Shown one piece after another: positions 1 through 7,416 of a stretch of DNA of 64,000 nt (position 1 is its first letter; each line of letters opens with the position of its first letter). A program made the position numbers and the translations under genes. Origin of the DNA: Paenibacillus wynnii (GTDB lineage: Bacteria; Bacillota; Bacilli; Paenibacillales; Paenibacillaceae); the NCBI RefSeq assembly GCF_000757885.1, contig NZ_JQCR01000002.1:372001-436000 (forward strand), written 5' to 3'. The notes under the pieces were generated by a model, which did not search any database, was not told where the DNA came from, and was given only the letters and a program-made list of their open reading frames with translations.

Positions 1-548
1 CGCTCTTTGCCCATGTAACACTCCACCATGCCTGGTTTAATCCGGAAGAGACCCCGCGTCTCTTCGGTTATTCGGAGATCCTGTGGCAAGAGTCCCTTGA
101 GAAATCTCTGTCTCAAGGCCTGGTTATGAAGAATCTACTAGAGCTGCTGCTTCTCACCCTCCTGCGCCAAACGAGTGCCCATCGAAGCACTCCGCCTGCG
201 GAGTTGGCAGAGCCCTCGACGCAGCGAACCTCCGTTCAGCAAGCACTGGTCTATATCCACCACCATTACCGGGAGTCGATCACGCTGACGGATGCCGCAA
301 AGCAGGCCCAGTTATCCCCCAACTACTTCAGCGAGGTGTTCCGCAAGATCGTCGGCATGCCGTTCCAATTGTATGTGCAGAGCCTCCGCCTGGAATTCGC
401 CTATAATCTGCTTCAGGCGTCGGACCTCTCCGTCACCGAGGTGTGCTTCACTTCCGGCTTCAATACCTTGACCCACTTCGAGCGAGTCTTTAAGCAGCGG
501 TACGGGCAGACACCCCGCACCACCAGCCGGAAGCGGGGCGCTTCGTAA
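1..548 (+). CDS. AraC-family transcriptional regulator, 5' end outside the window
   Basis: The reading frame is open from the left edge (codons begin at base 3), so the true start lies outside and about 181 residues are visible. The last 100 residues form an AraC-type double helix-turn-helix: the first helix pair lies around LTDAAKQAQLSPNYFSEVF and the second around LSVTEVCFTSGFNTLTHFER, ending near a basic GQTPRTTSRKR tail. The preceding leucine-rich stretch looks like the end of an effector-binding domain. AraC proteins of this kind usually regulate neighbouring sugar genes; its target probably lies to the left, since the next genes point toward it from the minus strand. By eye this stretch is more GC-rich than most of the window. 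A hairpin terminator follows at 672-711. Confidence 0.9.
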   Translation, partial: LFAHVTLHHAWFNPEETPRLFGYSEILWQESLEKSLSQGLVMKNLLELLLLTLLRQTSAHRSTPPAELAEPSTQRTSVQQALVYIHHHYRESITLTDAAKQAQLSPNYFSEVFRKIVGMPFQLYVQSLRLEFAYNLLQASDLSVTEVCFTSGFNTLTHFERVFKQRYGQTPRTTSRKRGAS

Positions 549-671
549 CTTTATTCTAACGACACATTACCCCAATGCGCTTTTCAAGCATCGTAAACTT
601 CGCTCATTTGGATGTGGAATACGTAAGGATCTATATCTGCGTTATTTCTTTCGCGGTTCAATAATAGACGA

Positions 672-711
672 AGAACCGTTATCTGAGTTTCATCAGGTAA
701 CGGTTCTTTTT
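672..711 (+). terminator. Rho-independent terminator after the truncated AraC gene
   Basis: A 15-bp stem (672-686 with 693-707, one G:T pair) encloses a six-base loop and is followed by a T-run. It separates the plus-strand AraC gene from the converging minus-strand genes. Confidence 0.85.
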
Positions 712-723
712 CATAAACTGAGT

Positions 724-945
724 TCAACTCAGAATTTTAAATCCCCTTGGTTCAATGGTGTGATCCCCATACTTGTAGGGTTTATCCCCGAAGTTGACCA
801 CAACCAGTTTGCCGGAGGAGAATTGGGAAAGCAGCCCGTCATAGCAGATTTGCTGAAGCCATGGGCATACCTTGTTATAGCTCTCGACGAAGGTTGTCTC
901 GTATTTCTCCCATAGCTCTTGATCGATGCTCCAGATGGGGGCGGT
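724..945 (-). pseudogene. C-terminal remnant of a DUF5696/GH101-like glycosidase
   Basis: The minus-strand reading from about 945 to the stop at 724 matches the last part of the intact glycosidase at 57087-58952. Shared blocks include WSIDQE, ESYNK, CPWLQQICYD, QFSSGK and VVNFG, in the same order. Relative to the intact protein, about 17 residues between CYD and QFSSGK are missing, and everything upstream is absent. The frame can be read from an ATG at 1008, but its first 20 or so residues only overlap the end of the glycyl radical enzyme gene and show no homology. This is best read as the stump of a second glycosidase gene removed when the sequence to its right was replaced. Confidence 0.75.
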
Positions 946-976
946 GATCCGGATGATAGTACTATACTGAAAGCCT

Positions 977-3190
977 TTAGCCGTGCAAGGTCCGGCTAAG
1001 AATCTCAAGCTGTACTTCCCGCTTTAATTCCACGAAACGTGCGCTGAAGCCCCCAACCCTGACGAAGATATGGGAATATTTCTCCGGCTCTACCATGGCC
1101 TGCTCCAGTTCATTCCGGTTCACTACCGTAATCATGGCTTGGGTTCCGCCCTTCTGGAAGTAGGTATCCAGAAGGGTACGGACAATAGTGGCCCCTCCTT
1201 TGAATAAATCCGGGGAGAACTTCAGATTATGAACGGCCCCTGCATGGATCGAAGGTGTAAGCTTGGACATGGAATTCAGTGCTGCGGTAATGCCATTCTT
1301 GTCTCTTCCTCCTACAGGAGCGTTGCCGTTGCCCATAGGCTCCCTGGATTTTCTTCCATCGGCCGAGGCAGCTGTCCAACCGCCCATATCTGTATTGGCG
1401 CTATTATTAATAACCACGACAAGATAAGAAGCAAGGCCGACCCTGCTGCTCTGCGACCGGGCTGACAGACAAACGTGCTTGTGCACTTCTTCCGCCATAC
1501 TGTCTGCCAAATGATCATCGTTGCCGTATTTCGCACAATTCAGGAGCTGAATCCGCTCCGCGTCATAACCTTGGAAATCGGCATCCAGCATCTGGACTAA
1601 TTGAGGGAGAGTCCAACTTTGACGGTCATATACCATGGTCTTAATGGCTGTCAAGCTGTCCGCAGTGTTCATATTTCCATAGCTCTCCAGGGTTCCTCCC
1701 AAATACTTGATTCCACCGGAGAAAATGCCTTTATTACGCTCCACACAGGAATCATAGAGCATGCTCAGGTATAGGTACGGGCTGTTTTCTCCCGCAATTT
1801 TATATTCCAGTGCTTCCTGCTCCGCCATGGCGGCAACAAAGAAGTCCACTTGTTTCTTATATGCCTCCAGCAGCTCCTCGAAAGTTCGAAAGTCCTCTGC
1901 GTTGCCCAGCGCTAAGCCCATCCGCTCGCCGGAAATCGGATCCACCCCGTTGTGAAGGGTGATTTCCAGTGCCTTGAGAAGGTTGATCACACCGCTTGGT
2001 GTCCCATAGCTCCGGTGCTCCAGCACATACTCTCCGCAACCGTACGGCACATATTGCTCCGCCTCTTCACGGCTAACCCCGAAAGCCTCCTGAACGGAAG
2101 GAACATTTACTTCATCGTTATACAAAATCGGATAGGTTCGCCCTTCGCTCAGCACCTGTAAGCCCTTGTCGAACAAGCGGGAGTCCATACCCTCGTAGCA
2201 CCTGAGGGACAACTGGGGTTCAATTTCCTTAACCAGTCGTGTAGCTTCGAGAGCCATCATGGCGAACCGATCCGCATTCTCCGGATTCCGTCTGCCGACA
2301 CCGCCGATGATCACCCTACTGTCCCACGTAGTCACTCGGTCGGCAATAAGCTGCCAGAAGGAGCAAAGGAGCATCTGACCTTCCGCTTCATTCAATCTGC
2401 CGGAGTCCAGATCCTGATTGAGGAAATCACCCAGGTATACGTCCATACGGCCATAATTGCGAATGTCAGCAAGCAGGGAATACAGCCATATTAGCTGGAT
2501 AGCCTCTCTCAGAGTAGAGGGACGGTTGTCCTGGATCGCCTTCAGCACCCTGATCATAGAGATCATACGCTCTTGCTCCCGTGGATCGAATTCTTGCTCG
2601 GTCATTCCCTGAAGCTCTACCGCATAATATTCGCAAGAATCCACCAGCAGGTCCAGGCAAATCAGCATGCCTTCATACAAGGAGGTTTCGCCGCCTGTTG
2701 CCTGTACCTTACGGATATTCTCCCGGATTTCTTCTTTCATGCCGGGAACCCCTAATTGCGCCAATTTTCCGAAATCCAGGTTGGCACCGCCCATCCGGTA
2801 TAAGGGAAACGCTACGCCTGGCTCTTTATTGAACAAGTCATCATAGGGAAACAACTTTTTGAGCTCCGGGGAATAAGCCTGACGCACCTTCTCCGCGGTT
2901 TGCTCCTGCTCCCAGAATGCAAGCAGACCGGCTGCCTCTTGAGTCCCGATCTCCTCTAATTGAGAGGCATTGCGGAAATAGCCCAGACCAACTGCAACCT
3001 GCGGGGAGAAGCCGACCGCCCTGTATTCTTTTCGACCCGCAAACCAATCACCAGAACGCACCGGCTCGAATACGGCAGGGTATTGTGCCCTCAAACATAA
3101 AGCCTCCCGGATTGCGGCGGGTTGATGCTGATTTTCTTTATATACCTCGGTAAAATGGAGCTCTACCTGCAAATTATTGTCGATACCCAT
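977..3190 (-). CDS. Glycyl radical enzyme (pyruvate formate-lyase family)
   Basis: A 737-residue protein of the PFL/glycerol dehydratase superfamily, close to the usual 780-850 residues. Both hallmark sites are visible: a G-C-x-E active-site motif (GCGE, Cys385, thiyl radical site with adjacent general base) and a C-terminal glycyl radical loop RVGGFS with the radical glycine at about 714, followed by the family-like ending VELKREVQ. These enzymes use O2-sensitive radical chemistry for C-C cleavage or dehydration and need a radical-SAM activase, which is not in this window. The active-site context differs from classical PFL, which has a Cys-Cys pair, so a dehydratase-, decarboxylase- or lyase-type substrate is likelier than pyruvate; the substrate cannot be named. 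The gene stands alone between two hairpins and abuts a glycosidase remnant. By eye it is more GC-rich than its right-hand neighbours. Confidence 0.85.
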   Translation of the reverse strand: MGIDNNLQVELHFTEVYKENQHQPAAIREALCLRAQYPAVFEPVRSGDWFAGRKEYRAVGFSPQVAVGLGYFRNASQLEEIGTQEAAGLLAFWEQEQTAEKVRQAYSPELKKLFPYDDLFNKEPGVAFPLYRMGGANLDFGKLAQLGVPGMKEEIRENIRKVQATGGETSLYEGMLICLDLLVDSCEYYAVELQGMTEQEFDPREQERMISMIRVLKAIQDNRPSTLREAIQLIWLYSLLADIRNYGRMDVYLGDFLNQDLDSGRLNEAEGQMLLCSFWQLIADRVTTWDSRVIIGGVGRRNPENADRFAMMALEATRLVKEIEPQLSLRCYEGMDSRLFDKGLQVLSEGRTYPILYNDEVNVPSVQEAFGVSREEAEQYVPYGCGEYVLEHRSYGTPSGVINLLKALEITLHNGVDPISGERMGLALGNAEDFRTFEELLEAYKKQVDFFVAAMAEQEALEYKIAGENSPYLYLSMLYDSCVERNKGIFSGGIKYLGGTLESYGNMNTADSLTAIKTMVYDRQSWTLPQLVQMLDADFQGYDAERIQLLNCAKYGNDDHLADSMAEEVHKHVCLSARSQSSRVGLASYLVVVINNSANTDMGGWTAASADGRKSREPMGNGNAPVGGRDKNGITAALNSMSKLTPSIHAGAVHNLKFSPDLFKGGATIVRTLLDTYFQKGGTQAMITVVNRNELEQAMVEPEKYSHIFVRVGGFSARFVELKREVQLEILSRTLHG

Positions 3191-3330
3191 AATGTCACGG
3201 TCCCTTCACTTACTGGATATCTATATTGTACCGCCAAGTAGATGCAACGTCTTATGGTGAAGACGGATGGATTACGCTTCATTACGGTTCGGTAAGGGAG
3301 TCACACCTTCTGAGTACCGTACTAACGGCA

Positions 3331-3383
3331 AAAGAAAACGGTTGGACATGGGTACATTTCCCCTGCATTCAACCGTTTTCTTT
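3331..3383. terminator. Long hairpin, probable terminator of the SDR gene
   Basis: A perfect 14-bp inverted repeat (3331-3344 and 3370-3383) with a 25-base loop lies between the end of the SDR gene and the start of the glycyl radical enzyme gene. On the minus strand it is followed by a short T-rich run, consistent with a terminator for the SDR gene. Confidence 0.55.
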
Positions 3384-3415
3384 CCTCTTCAAAAAGTATA
3401 TAACTGAAATTGCAA

Positions 3416-4234
3416 TTACAGCCCCTTCTCTACATTGCTACGAACGATAGCAAAGAACCAACTTTCCGGCAAAAGCTTTCTAAGGGGCAGTAGCCAATTC
3501 GCTGGAGAACCTACGGGGTAACGAAGCTTCTTCGAACCATCCGTTGCCGCCTTGTAGATGGCCTTAGCCACCACTTCAGGTGACTCCCCGTTGGTTCCAG
3601 AACTTTGAGTGTTATTGAAAACGGTCTTTAAGTAATGCTGATATTCCTCTAGATTCTCATCATTAATCATGTCTTGAGATCTGGAATAGAAGTCTGTTTT
3701 AATGACACCGGGTTCAACGATCTTTACTTTTATCCCCAGATTCCTGAGTTCATAATGAAGAGATTCCGAGAAGCCTTCGACTGCCCATTTCGAACTGTGG
3801 TACAAGCTGTATAACGGGAAAGTAACTTTACCCCCAATGGATGCCACATTAATGATCGTACCCCTTTTATTTTTTCGAAAATGAGGCAGCATCTGTGCGG
3901 TGACATTCATCAGCCCGAATACATTAGTATCAAACTGCCGGTGGATTTGCTCAGGCGTAAAGGCTTCAAAGATCCCAACTGATCCATATCCGGCGTTATT
4001 TATTAACACATCAATCTGACCAAAATGAACAATGGCTTCACGAATAGCTGCCTCTATACTGTTCGAATCCGTAACATCCAGCTGTAAAAGCTTAAGGTTA
4101 GCACCCGTTAGCACTTTTTCTTTGTCTGGTGTTCTCATGGTTGCCGCTACATTCCAGCCCTGCTGTAAAAATAGTTGCGCTGCTGCTCTGCCAATTCCTG
4201 ATGATGCTCCGGTAATAAAAACGGTTTTATTCAT
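3416..4234 (-). CDS. Short-chain dehydrogenase/reductase
   Basis: A 272-residue classical SDR with a Rossmann fold. The cofactor motif TGASSGIG lies at residues 8-15, the NNAG motif near residue 80, and the catalytic Ser and Y-x-x-x-K (YHSSK) further on. It should be a cytoplasmic NAD(P)-dependent oxidoreductase; the substrate is unknown. The start is supported by GGAGGGAAA a few bases upstream. An ArsR-type repressor gene lies just upstream on the same strand but is separated by a terminator, and the two promoter regions share a GTTTAAAC core, suggesting ArsR control of both. This pair has no obvious link to the sugar genes. Confidence 0.9.
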   Translation of the reverse strand: MNKTVFITGASSGIGRAAAQLFLQQGWNVAATMRTPDKEKVLTGANLKLLQLDVTDSNSIEAAIREAIVHFGQIDVLINNAGYGSVGIFEAFTPEQIHRQFDTNVFGLMNVTAQMLPHFRKNKRGTIINVASIGGKVTFPLYSLYHSSKWAVEGFSESLHYELRNLGIKVKIVEPGVIKTDFYSRSQDMINDENLEEYQHYLKTVFNNTQSSGTNGESPEVVAKAIYKAATDGSKKLRYPVGSPANWLLPLRKLLPESWFFAIVRSNVEKGL

Positions 4235-4262
4235 AGTTAATTTCCCTCCAATATTTTTATAA

Positions 4263-4270
4263 GTTTAAAC
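4263..4270. promoter_or_regulatory. Candidate ArsR operator upstream of the SDR gene
   Basis: The palindrome GTTTAAAC sits in the SDR leader within GTTTAAACACAC. The same core, inside a longer inverted repeat, precedes the ArsR gene at 4637-4657. Operator function is inferred. Confidence 0.4.
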
Positions 4271-4289
4271 ACACGAACCAATAGTGTAA

Positions 4290-4320
4290 TAAAAATCGTT
4301 GTTACTAATGAACAACGATT
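4290..4320 (-). terminator. Terminator of the ArsR-family gene
   Basis: A perfect 10-bp stem (4294-4303 with 4311-4320) and a seven-base loop begin immediately after the ArsR stop codon. On the minus strand the stem is followed by TTTTTATT. It makes ArsR and the SDR gene separate transcription units. Confidence 0.85.
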
Positions 4321-4321
4321 C

Positions 4322-4621
4322 CTAGCAGTTAGTTTCAACTGTGTGTATTAAATTCTTTAACTGTTCTACTGCTGCATCCAAGGATAATGAGTAGTAACGC
4401 TGTGTTCCAATTTGTTTCACCGTTACGAATTCGCTATCACGGAGTACCTTTAGGTGATGGGAAATTGCCGGTCTAGACAGCACAGAATGCTCTGTAATTT
4501 CATTAACCGTCAACTCATCATGCTCCGCCAGCAAGAGGATAATGTCTTGTCTAGCTAGGTCACCCATCGCCTGAAATAGCGGAATACATGAACGGAATGA
4601 CTCTATAGCCTTCTCTCCCAT
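4322..4621 (-). CDS. ArsR-family winged-helix repressor
   Basis: About 99 residues, typical of small ArsR/SdpR-like regulators. The winged helix-turn-helix spans roughly residues 20-85, with the recognition segment around SRPAISHHLKVLRDSEFV and a wing ending in RYYSLS. No conserved metal-binding Cys pair (CxC) is visible in the DNA-binding helix, so metal sensing is not supported. The frame can be extended to an ATG at 4657, but AAGGAG lies ten bases before the ATG at 4621, so that start is preferred; the extension would also cover the candidate operator. It likely represses itself and the adjacent SDR gene. Confidence 0.88.
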   Translation of the reverse strand: MGEKAIESFRSCIPLFQAMGDLARQDIILLLAEHDELTVNEITEHSVLSRPAISHHLKVLRDSEFVTVKQIGTQRYYSLSLDAAVEQLKNLIHTVETNC

Positions 4622-4636
4622 AGCTTTTGAACTCCT

Positions 4637-4657
4637 TATGTTTATGTGTTTAAACAT
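4637..4657. promoter_or_regulatory. Candidate autoregulatory operator of the ArsR gene
   Basis: This stretch carries two overlapping inverted elements, GTTTAAAC and ATGTTTATGTGTTTAAACAT, directly upstream of the ribosome binding site of the ArsR gene. The GTTTAAAC core recurs before the SDR gene. Confidence 0.45.
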
Positions 4658-4707
4658 AAAAAAACAAAATCATAAAAGAATGTCAACACTCAATTTGTTA
4701 TACAAGA

Positions 4708-4788
4708 AGAAACGGCTTTGCCGTCCTTAATGGGAGCCTATGCTTCCGAAGCAGCGATACTCCGTATCGCTTTCAGGTATCCGTTTCT
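4708..4788. repeat. Highly structured intergenic palindrome (REP- or MITE-like)
   Basis: An 81-bp segment is closed by an eight-base inverted repeat (AGAAACGG at 4708-4715, CCGTTTCT at 4781-4788). It contains two further tight hairpins, at 4712-4724 (ACGGC/GCCGT) and 4753-4771 (AGCGATAC/GTATCGCT), plus a GCTTC-C-GAAGC palindrome. It encodes nothing and lies between the ArsR promoter and the next terminator. A cloverleaf-like shape suggests a dispersed repeat or a structured RNA; only one copy is in the window. Confidence 0.45.
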
Positions 4789-4844
4789 CGTAGAAATATA
4801 AGCAAAGTATACTGAAAACTTATACTTTCTTATATTTTAAAGCT

Positions 4845-4882
4845 AAAACGCCGCAATCTCATAGAAATTGCGGCGTTTTTTT
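4845..4882. terminator. Bidirectional terminator after the ADP-ribosylglycohydrolase gene
   Basis: A 13-bp stem (4845-4857 with 4867-4879) with a nine-base loop is flanked by T-runs in both directions. It follows the minus-strand gene ending at 4920. Confidence 0.88.
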
Positions 4883-4919
4883 AAAATAGAAACCGTGGTT
4901 ATGGGAATATCACTTTAGC

Positions 4920-6317
4920 CTAAGAGTTTGGATTCAGCTTCTTGAACACTTTATAGCTTCGAGATGCACATTCAGAAATAGGAATCGGATGAAATCCATT
5001 GACTTCTGCATATAGCGTATCATTCAGAGGTGCAGTCCAAGAGCTTGGTATCGCTTCGGCTCCCAGCATAGCTCCCATAATAGAGCCGACTGTAGCGCCG
5101 TTGCAATCCGTATCCCATCCGCCGAGTACCGATGTTGTGACTGCTTTTTCAAAATCACCTTGACCGAAGATTATTGAAGCCGCGACTAAAGCCGCATTGT
5201 TGTTAGTATGAACCGGATTATAATGCTTGAAGGCTTCCCAAATCCGGTCAACCAGCTCCACTTGATCCTTTGTGCTGCGTGCAATTGCTACTGCTTCCCT
5301 TACATCCTTAGCCAATCTACTATTCGCAGGAATCTCGCTTAAGCCGATTTCTACGATACGCTCTGGATTACTCTCCGAGAATGCTGCAGCGATCATAGCC
5401 GCTATGAACATTTCTCCATATATACCGTTCTTGACATGGGAGAAGGAGGCATCCCGCCATGCCAGTTCAGCAGCCAGCTCCGGGTTCCCTGCTGCGCCGT
5501 ATGCGAATCCATCTGCACGAATTTGGGCGCCAATCCATTCCCGATAAGGGTTCAAGTAGGTACGGACCCAATCCTTCTGCTCTTGCCAGTCTGTATTCCG
5601 TTTCTTCTGCAAGAAATTCTGTTCATGTGATGTTATTTGGGCAAAGTTTAAGTAGGCCTGTGTCTCCGCTGTACAAACCTGATAATAAGGCAAAATCCTG
5701 TGCCATAACATACCAACATCCCATGAATCCCAATCTAGTCCCTTTTCTTCCAGCATAATAAGACCCAGAACCGTGTACCGAATATCATCGTCGCTCTCCA
5801 TATAGCTGATATTTTCACGAAGGCTTTTAGGGGTCCACTTCGCGATTTCCAGGCCAACTTCCTTTTGGGCACGGGATTGTGCAGGCACATAAGTCGTAAT
5901 AGGCCATGCATCTGCACCTTGGAACCAAAGCAGAACATTTTTCCAGCCTGGATTACCGAAGTCACCCATCATATATTCGGGCTGCTCAAGAGGTTTGCCA
6001 AGAGCACACCCCACACTGCGCCCAAGCCATGCTCCATAGAACTTGTCCTGCCAAGCGGCCTCGGAATGTTTCGTATGCAGCACTCTTGGACCTTCTGGAC
6101 GCTCCTTGCGAATGTCCTTTAGCTCTGATGGTTCCGTAAACGGGAAATCCGATTGAATCGGCAGTTGCATCAATTCCTCATATATTGCCATCAACTTTAG
6201 ACGCTCGTTGCCTGCCGCCTCAATTTTTTCTTCGAATCCCTCAGTATTGCAACCTTCTTCATTTCGCTGAATAACCTCTAGTTTCAGCAAATTATACAAA
6301 CTATCCCATCCTGCCAT
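4920..6317 (-). CDS. ADP-ribosylglycohydrolase (DraG/ARH)-family protein
   Basis: A protein of about 465 residues, longer than classical DraG (about 300) because of an N-terminal extension of roughly 85 residues. Family motifs are clear: an entry segment FYGAWLGRSVGCALGKPLE, an acidic ESDDDIRYT motif and a C-terminal metal-binding GGWDTDCNGATVGSIMGA. Members bind a dinuclear Mg/Mn centre and hydrolyse ADP-ribose conjugates or related N/O-glycosidic bonds. Copies in sugar islands are often uncharacterised and may act on nucleoside-like or glycosyl substrates. The ATG at 6317 has GAGGTG six bases upstream; a GTG at 6326 is possible. An AraC regulator lies upstream on the same strand with an 83-base gap containing TATAAT on the minus strand (6350-6355). 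Confidence 0.9.
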   Translation of the reverse strand: MAGWDSLYNLLKLEVIQRNEEGCNTEGFEEKIEAAGNERLKLMAIYEELMQLPIQSDFPFTEPSELKDIRKERPEGPRVLHTKHSEAAWQDKFYGAWLGRSVGCALGKPLEQPEYMMGDFGNPGWKNVLLWFQGADAWPITTYVPAQSRAQKEVGLEIAKWTPKSLRENISYMESDDDIRYTVLGLIMLEEKGLDWDSWDVGMLWHRILPYYQVCTAETQAYLNFAQITSHEQNFLQKKRNTDWQEQKDWVRTYLNPYREWIGAQIRADGFAYGAAGNPELAAELAWRDASFSHVKNGIYGEMFIAAMIAAAFSESNPERIVEIGLSEIPANSRLAKDVREAVAIARSTKDQVELVDRIWEAFKHYNPVHTNNNAALVAASIIFGQGDFEKAVTTSVLGGWDTDCNGATVGSIMGAMLGAEAIPSSWTAPLNDTLYAEVNGFHPIPISECASRSYKVFKKLNPNS

Positions 6318-6400
6318 GATCTGCACCTCAACCTTGTTTTTTTATATTTATTATAGAACTAAGGTTGGTTGTCAGGCTTCTCAAATCCCTTTGAATATTC

Positions 6401-7267
6401 TCAAATATTGCGAAAAGTTTGATATTGCTGACGGTATTCAATGGGAGTCACCCCTATGACAGACCCAAATAAGCGGTAGAATGTCGAAACGCTTTGAAAC
6501 CCGCTTGAGAAGCATACCTCCGTGATATCCAGGTTGGTATCAAGGAGTAAACGCTTGGACTCGTTCAATCGGAGCTGCAGGAGGCAATCCTTGAAATGGC
6601 GCCCGGTTGCTTCTAGAAATACATGACTGGCACGTGAGGAGCTTACTCCCAGATATTTGGCGACATCCTGAAGGGATAAGGGCTCCATATAATGTTCCTT
6701 GATGTAATCCATCAGTTTCCGGTAATCCCTGATGGTACGTGTCAGCTTTTGCCAATCCTTCTGTTGCAACTGAATCGAACGGTTCCGAAGCAGCAGGGTA
6801 CAAATCTGCAGCATTGCGGCTTTTACCATACTGGAGTACCCCTCTTGTTTATTGAAAAGCTCGGATTGTACCCGTTCAATAAGCTGCCTCAGCTCTGCGG
6901 CTATGGGCTCACTAGATGGAATTCGGTTCTGATAAAGTCCGTTAGAATAACAGAAGGGAATTAAGAGCCTTTCGTCCTCCATAAGCAGCAATCCGGAATC
7001 GAAATACAGAAAGATGTAAGTACTAGGGTCGTCTTCATCCGACGAGGCAATATGCATCTCTGAATGGTTAACTATGAATACATCCCCAACCTGAACCGGG
7101 TACGTTTTTTCTCCGAAATGAAACCATCCCTTTCCAGAAATGCAACAGCCTATCTCTAGACTGGAATGATAATGCAATGGCTGTATGAATGTGTGGGGTG
7201 ACCAAATAAAAGCATTCACGGGTATTTCATGCTCATACTGTATGTTCAATTGCTCTCCTTCAGTCAT
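6401..7267 (-). CDS. AraC-family regulator with N-terminal cupin domain
   Basis: A 288-residue regulator. Residues 20-110 form a cupin-like sensor with the HYHSSLEIG histidine motif and GDVFIVNHSEMH; the last 100 residues hold the two AraC helix-turn-helix units (LSLQDVAKYLGVSSSRASHVF and ITEVCFSSGFQSVSTFYRLF). The start has a strong AGGAGGGG six bases upstream. It diverges from the permease/alpha-galactosidase pair and precedes the ADP-ribosylglycohydrolase-family gene, so both are candidate targets. Cupin-AraC proteins generally sense a sugar directly; the ligand is unknown. Confidence 0.93.
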   Translation of the reverse strand: MTEGEQLNIQYEHEIPVNAFIWSPHTFIQPLHYHSSLEIGCCISGKGWFHFGEKTYPVQVGDVFIVNHSEMHIASSDEDDPSTYIFLYFDSGLLLMEDERLLIPFCYSNGLYQNRIPSSEPIAAELRQLIERVQSELFNKQEGYSSMVKAAMLQICTLLLRNRSIQLQQKDWQKLTRTIRDYRKLMDYIKEHYMEPLSLQDVAKYLGVSSSRASHVFLEATGRHFKDCLLQLRLNESKRLLLDTNLDITEVCFSSGFQSVSTFYRLFGSVIGVTPIEYRQQYQTFRNI

Positions 7268-7416
7268 GCGCTACCCCTCCTATATCCATTAATCATAGAG
7301 TAGCATACTCCTGAGCATAACCATATCGTGTAAAAGGTTAAGCATTTTCTTCATGTTCAATCCTCCTACCGTTCGGTATATTGTTCCCATATATGAATAG
7401 AGAGGAATGGAATGTT

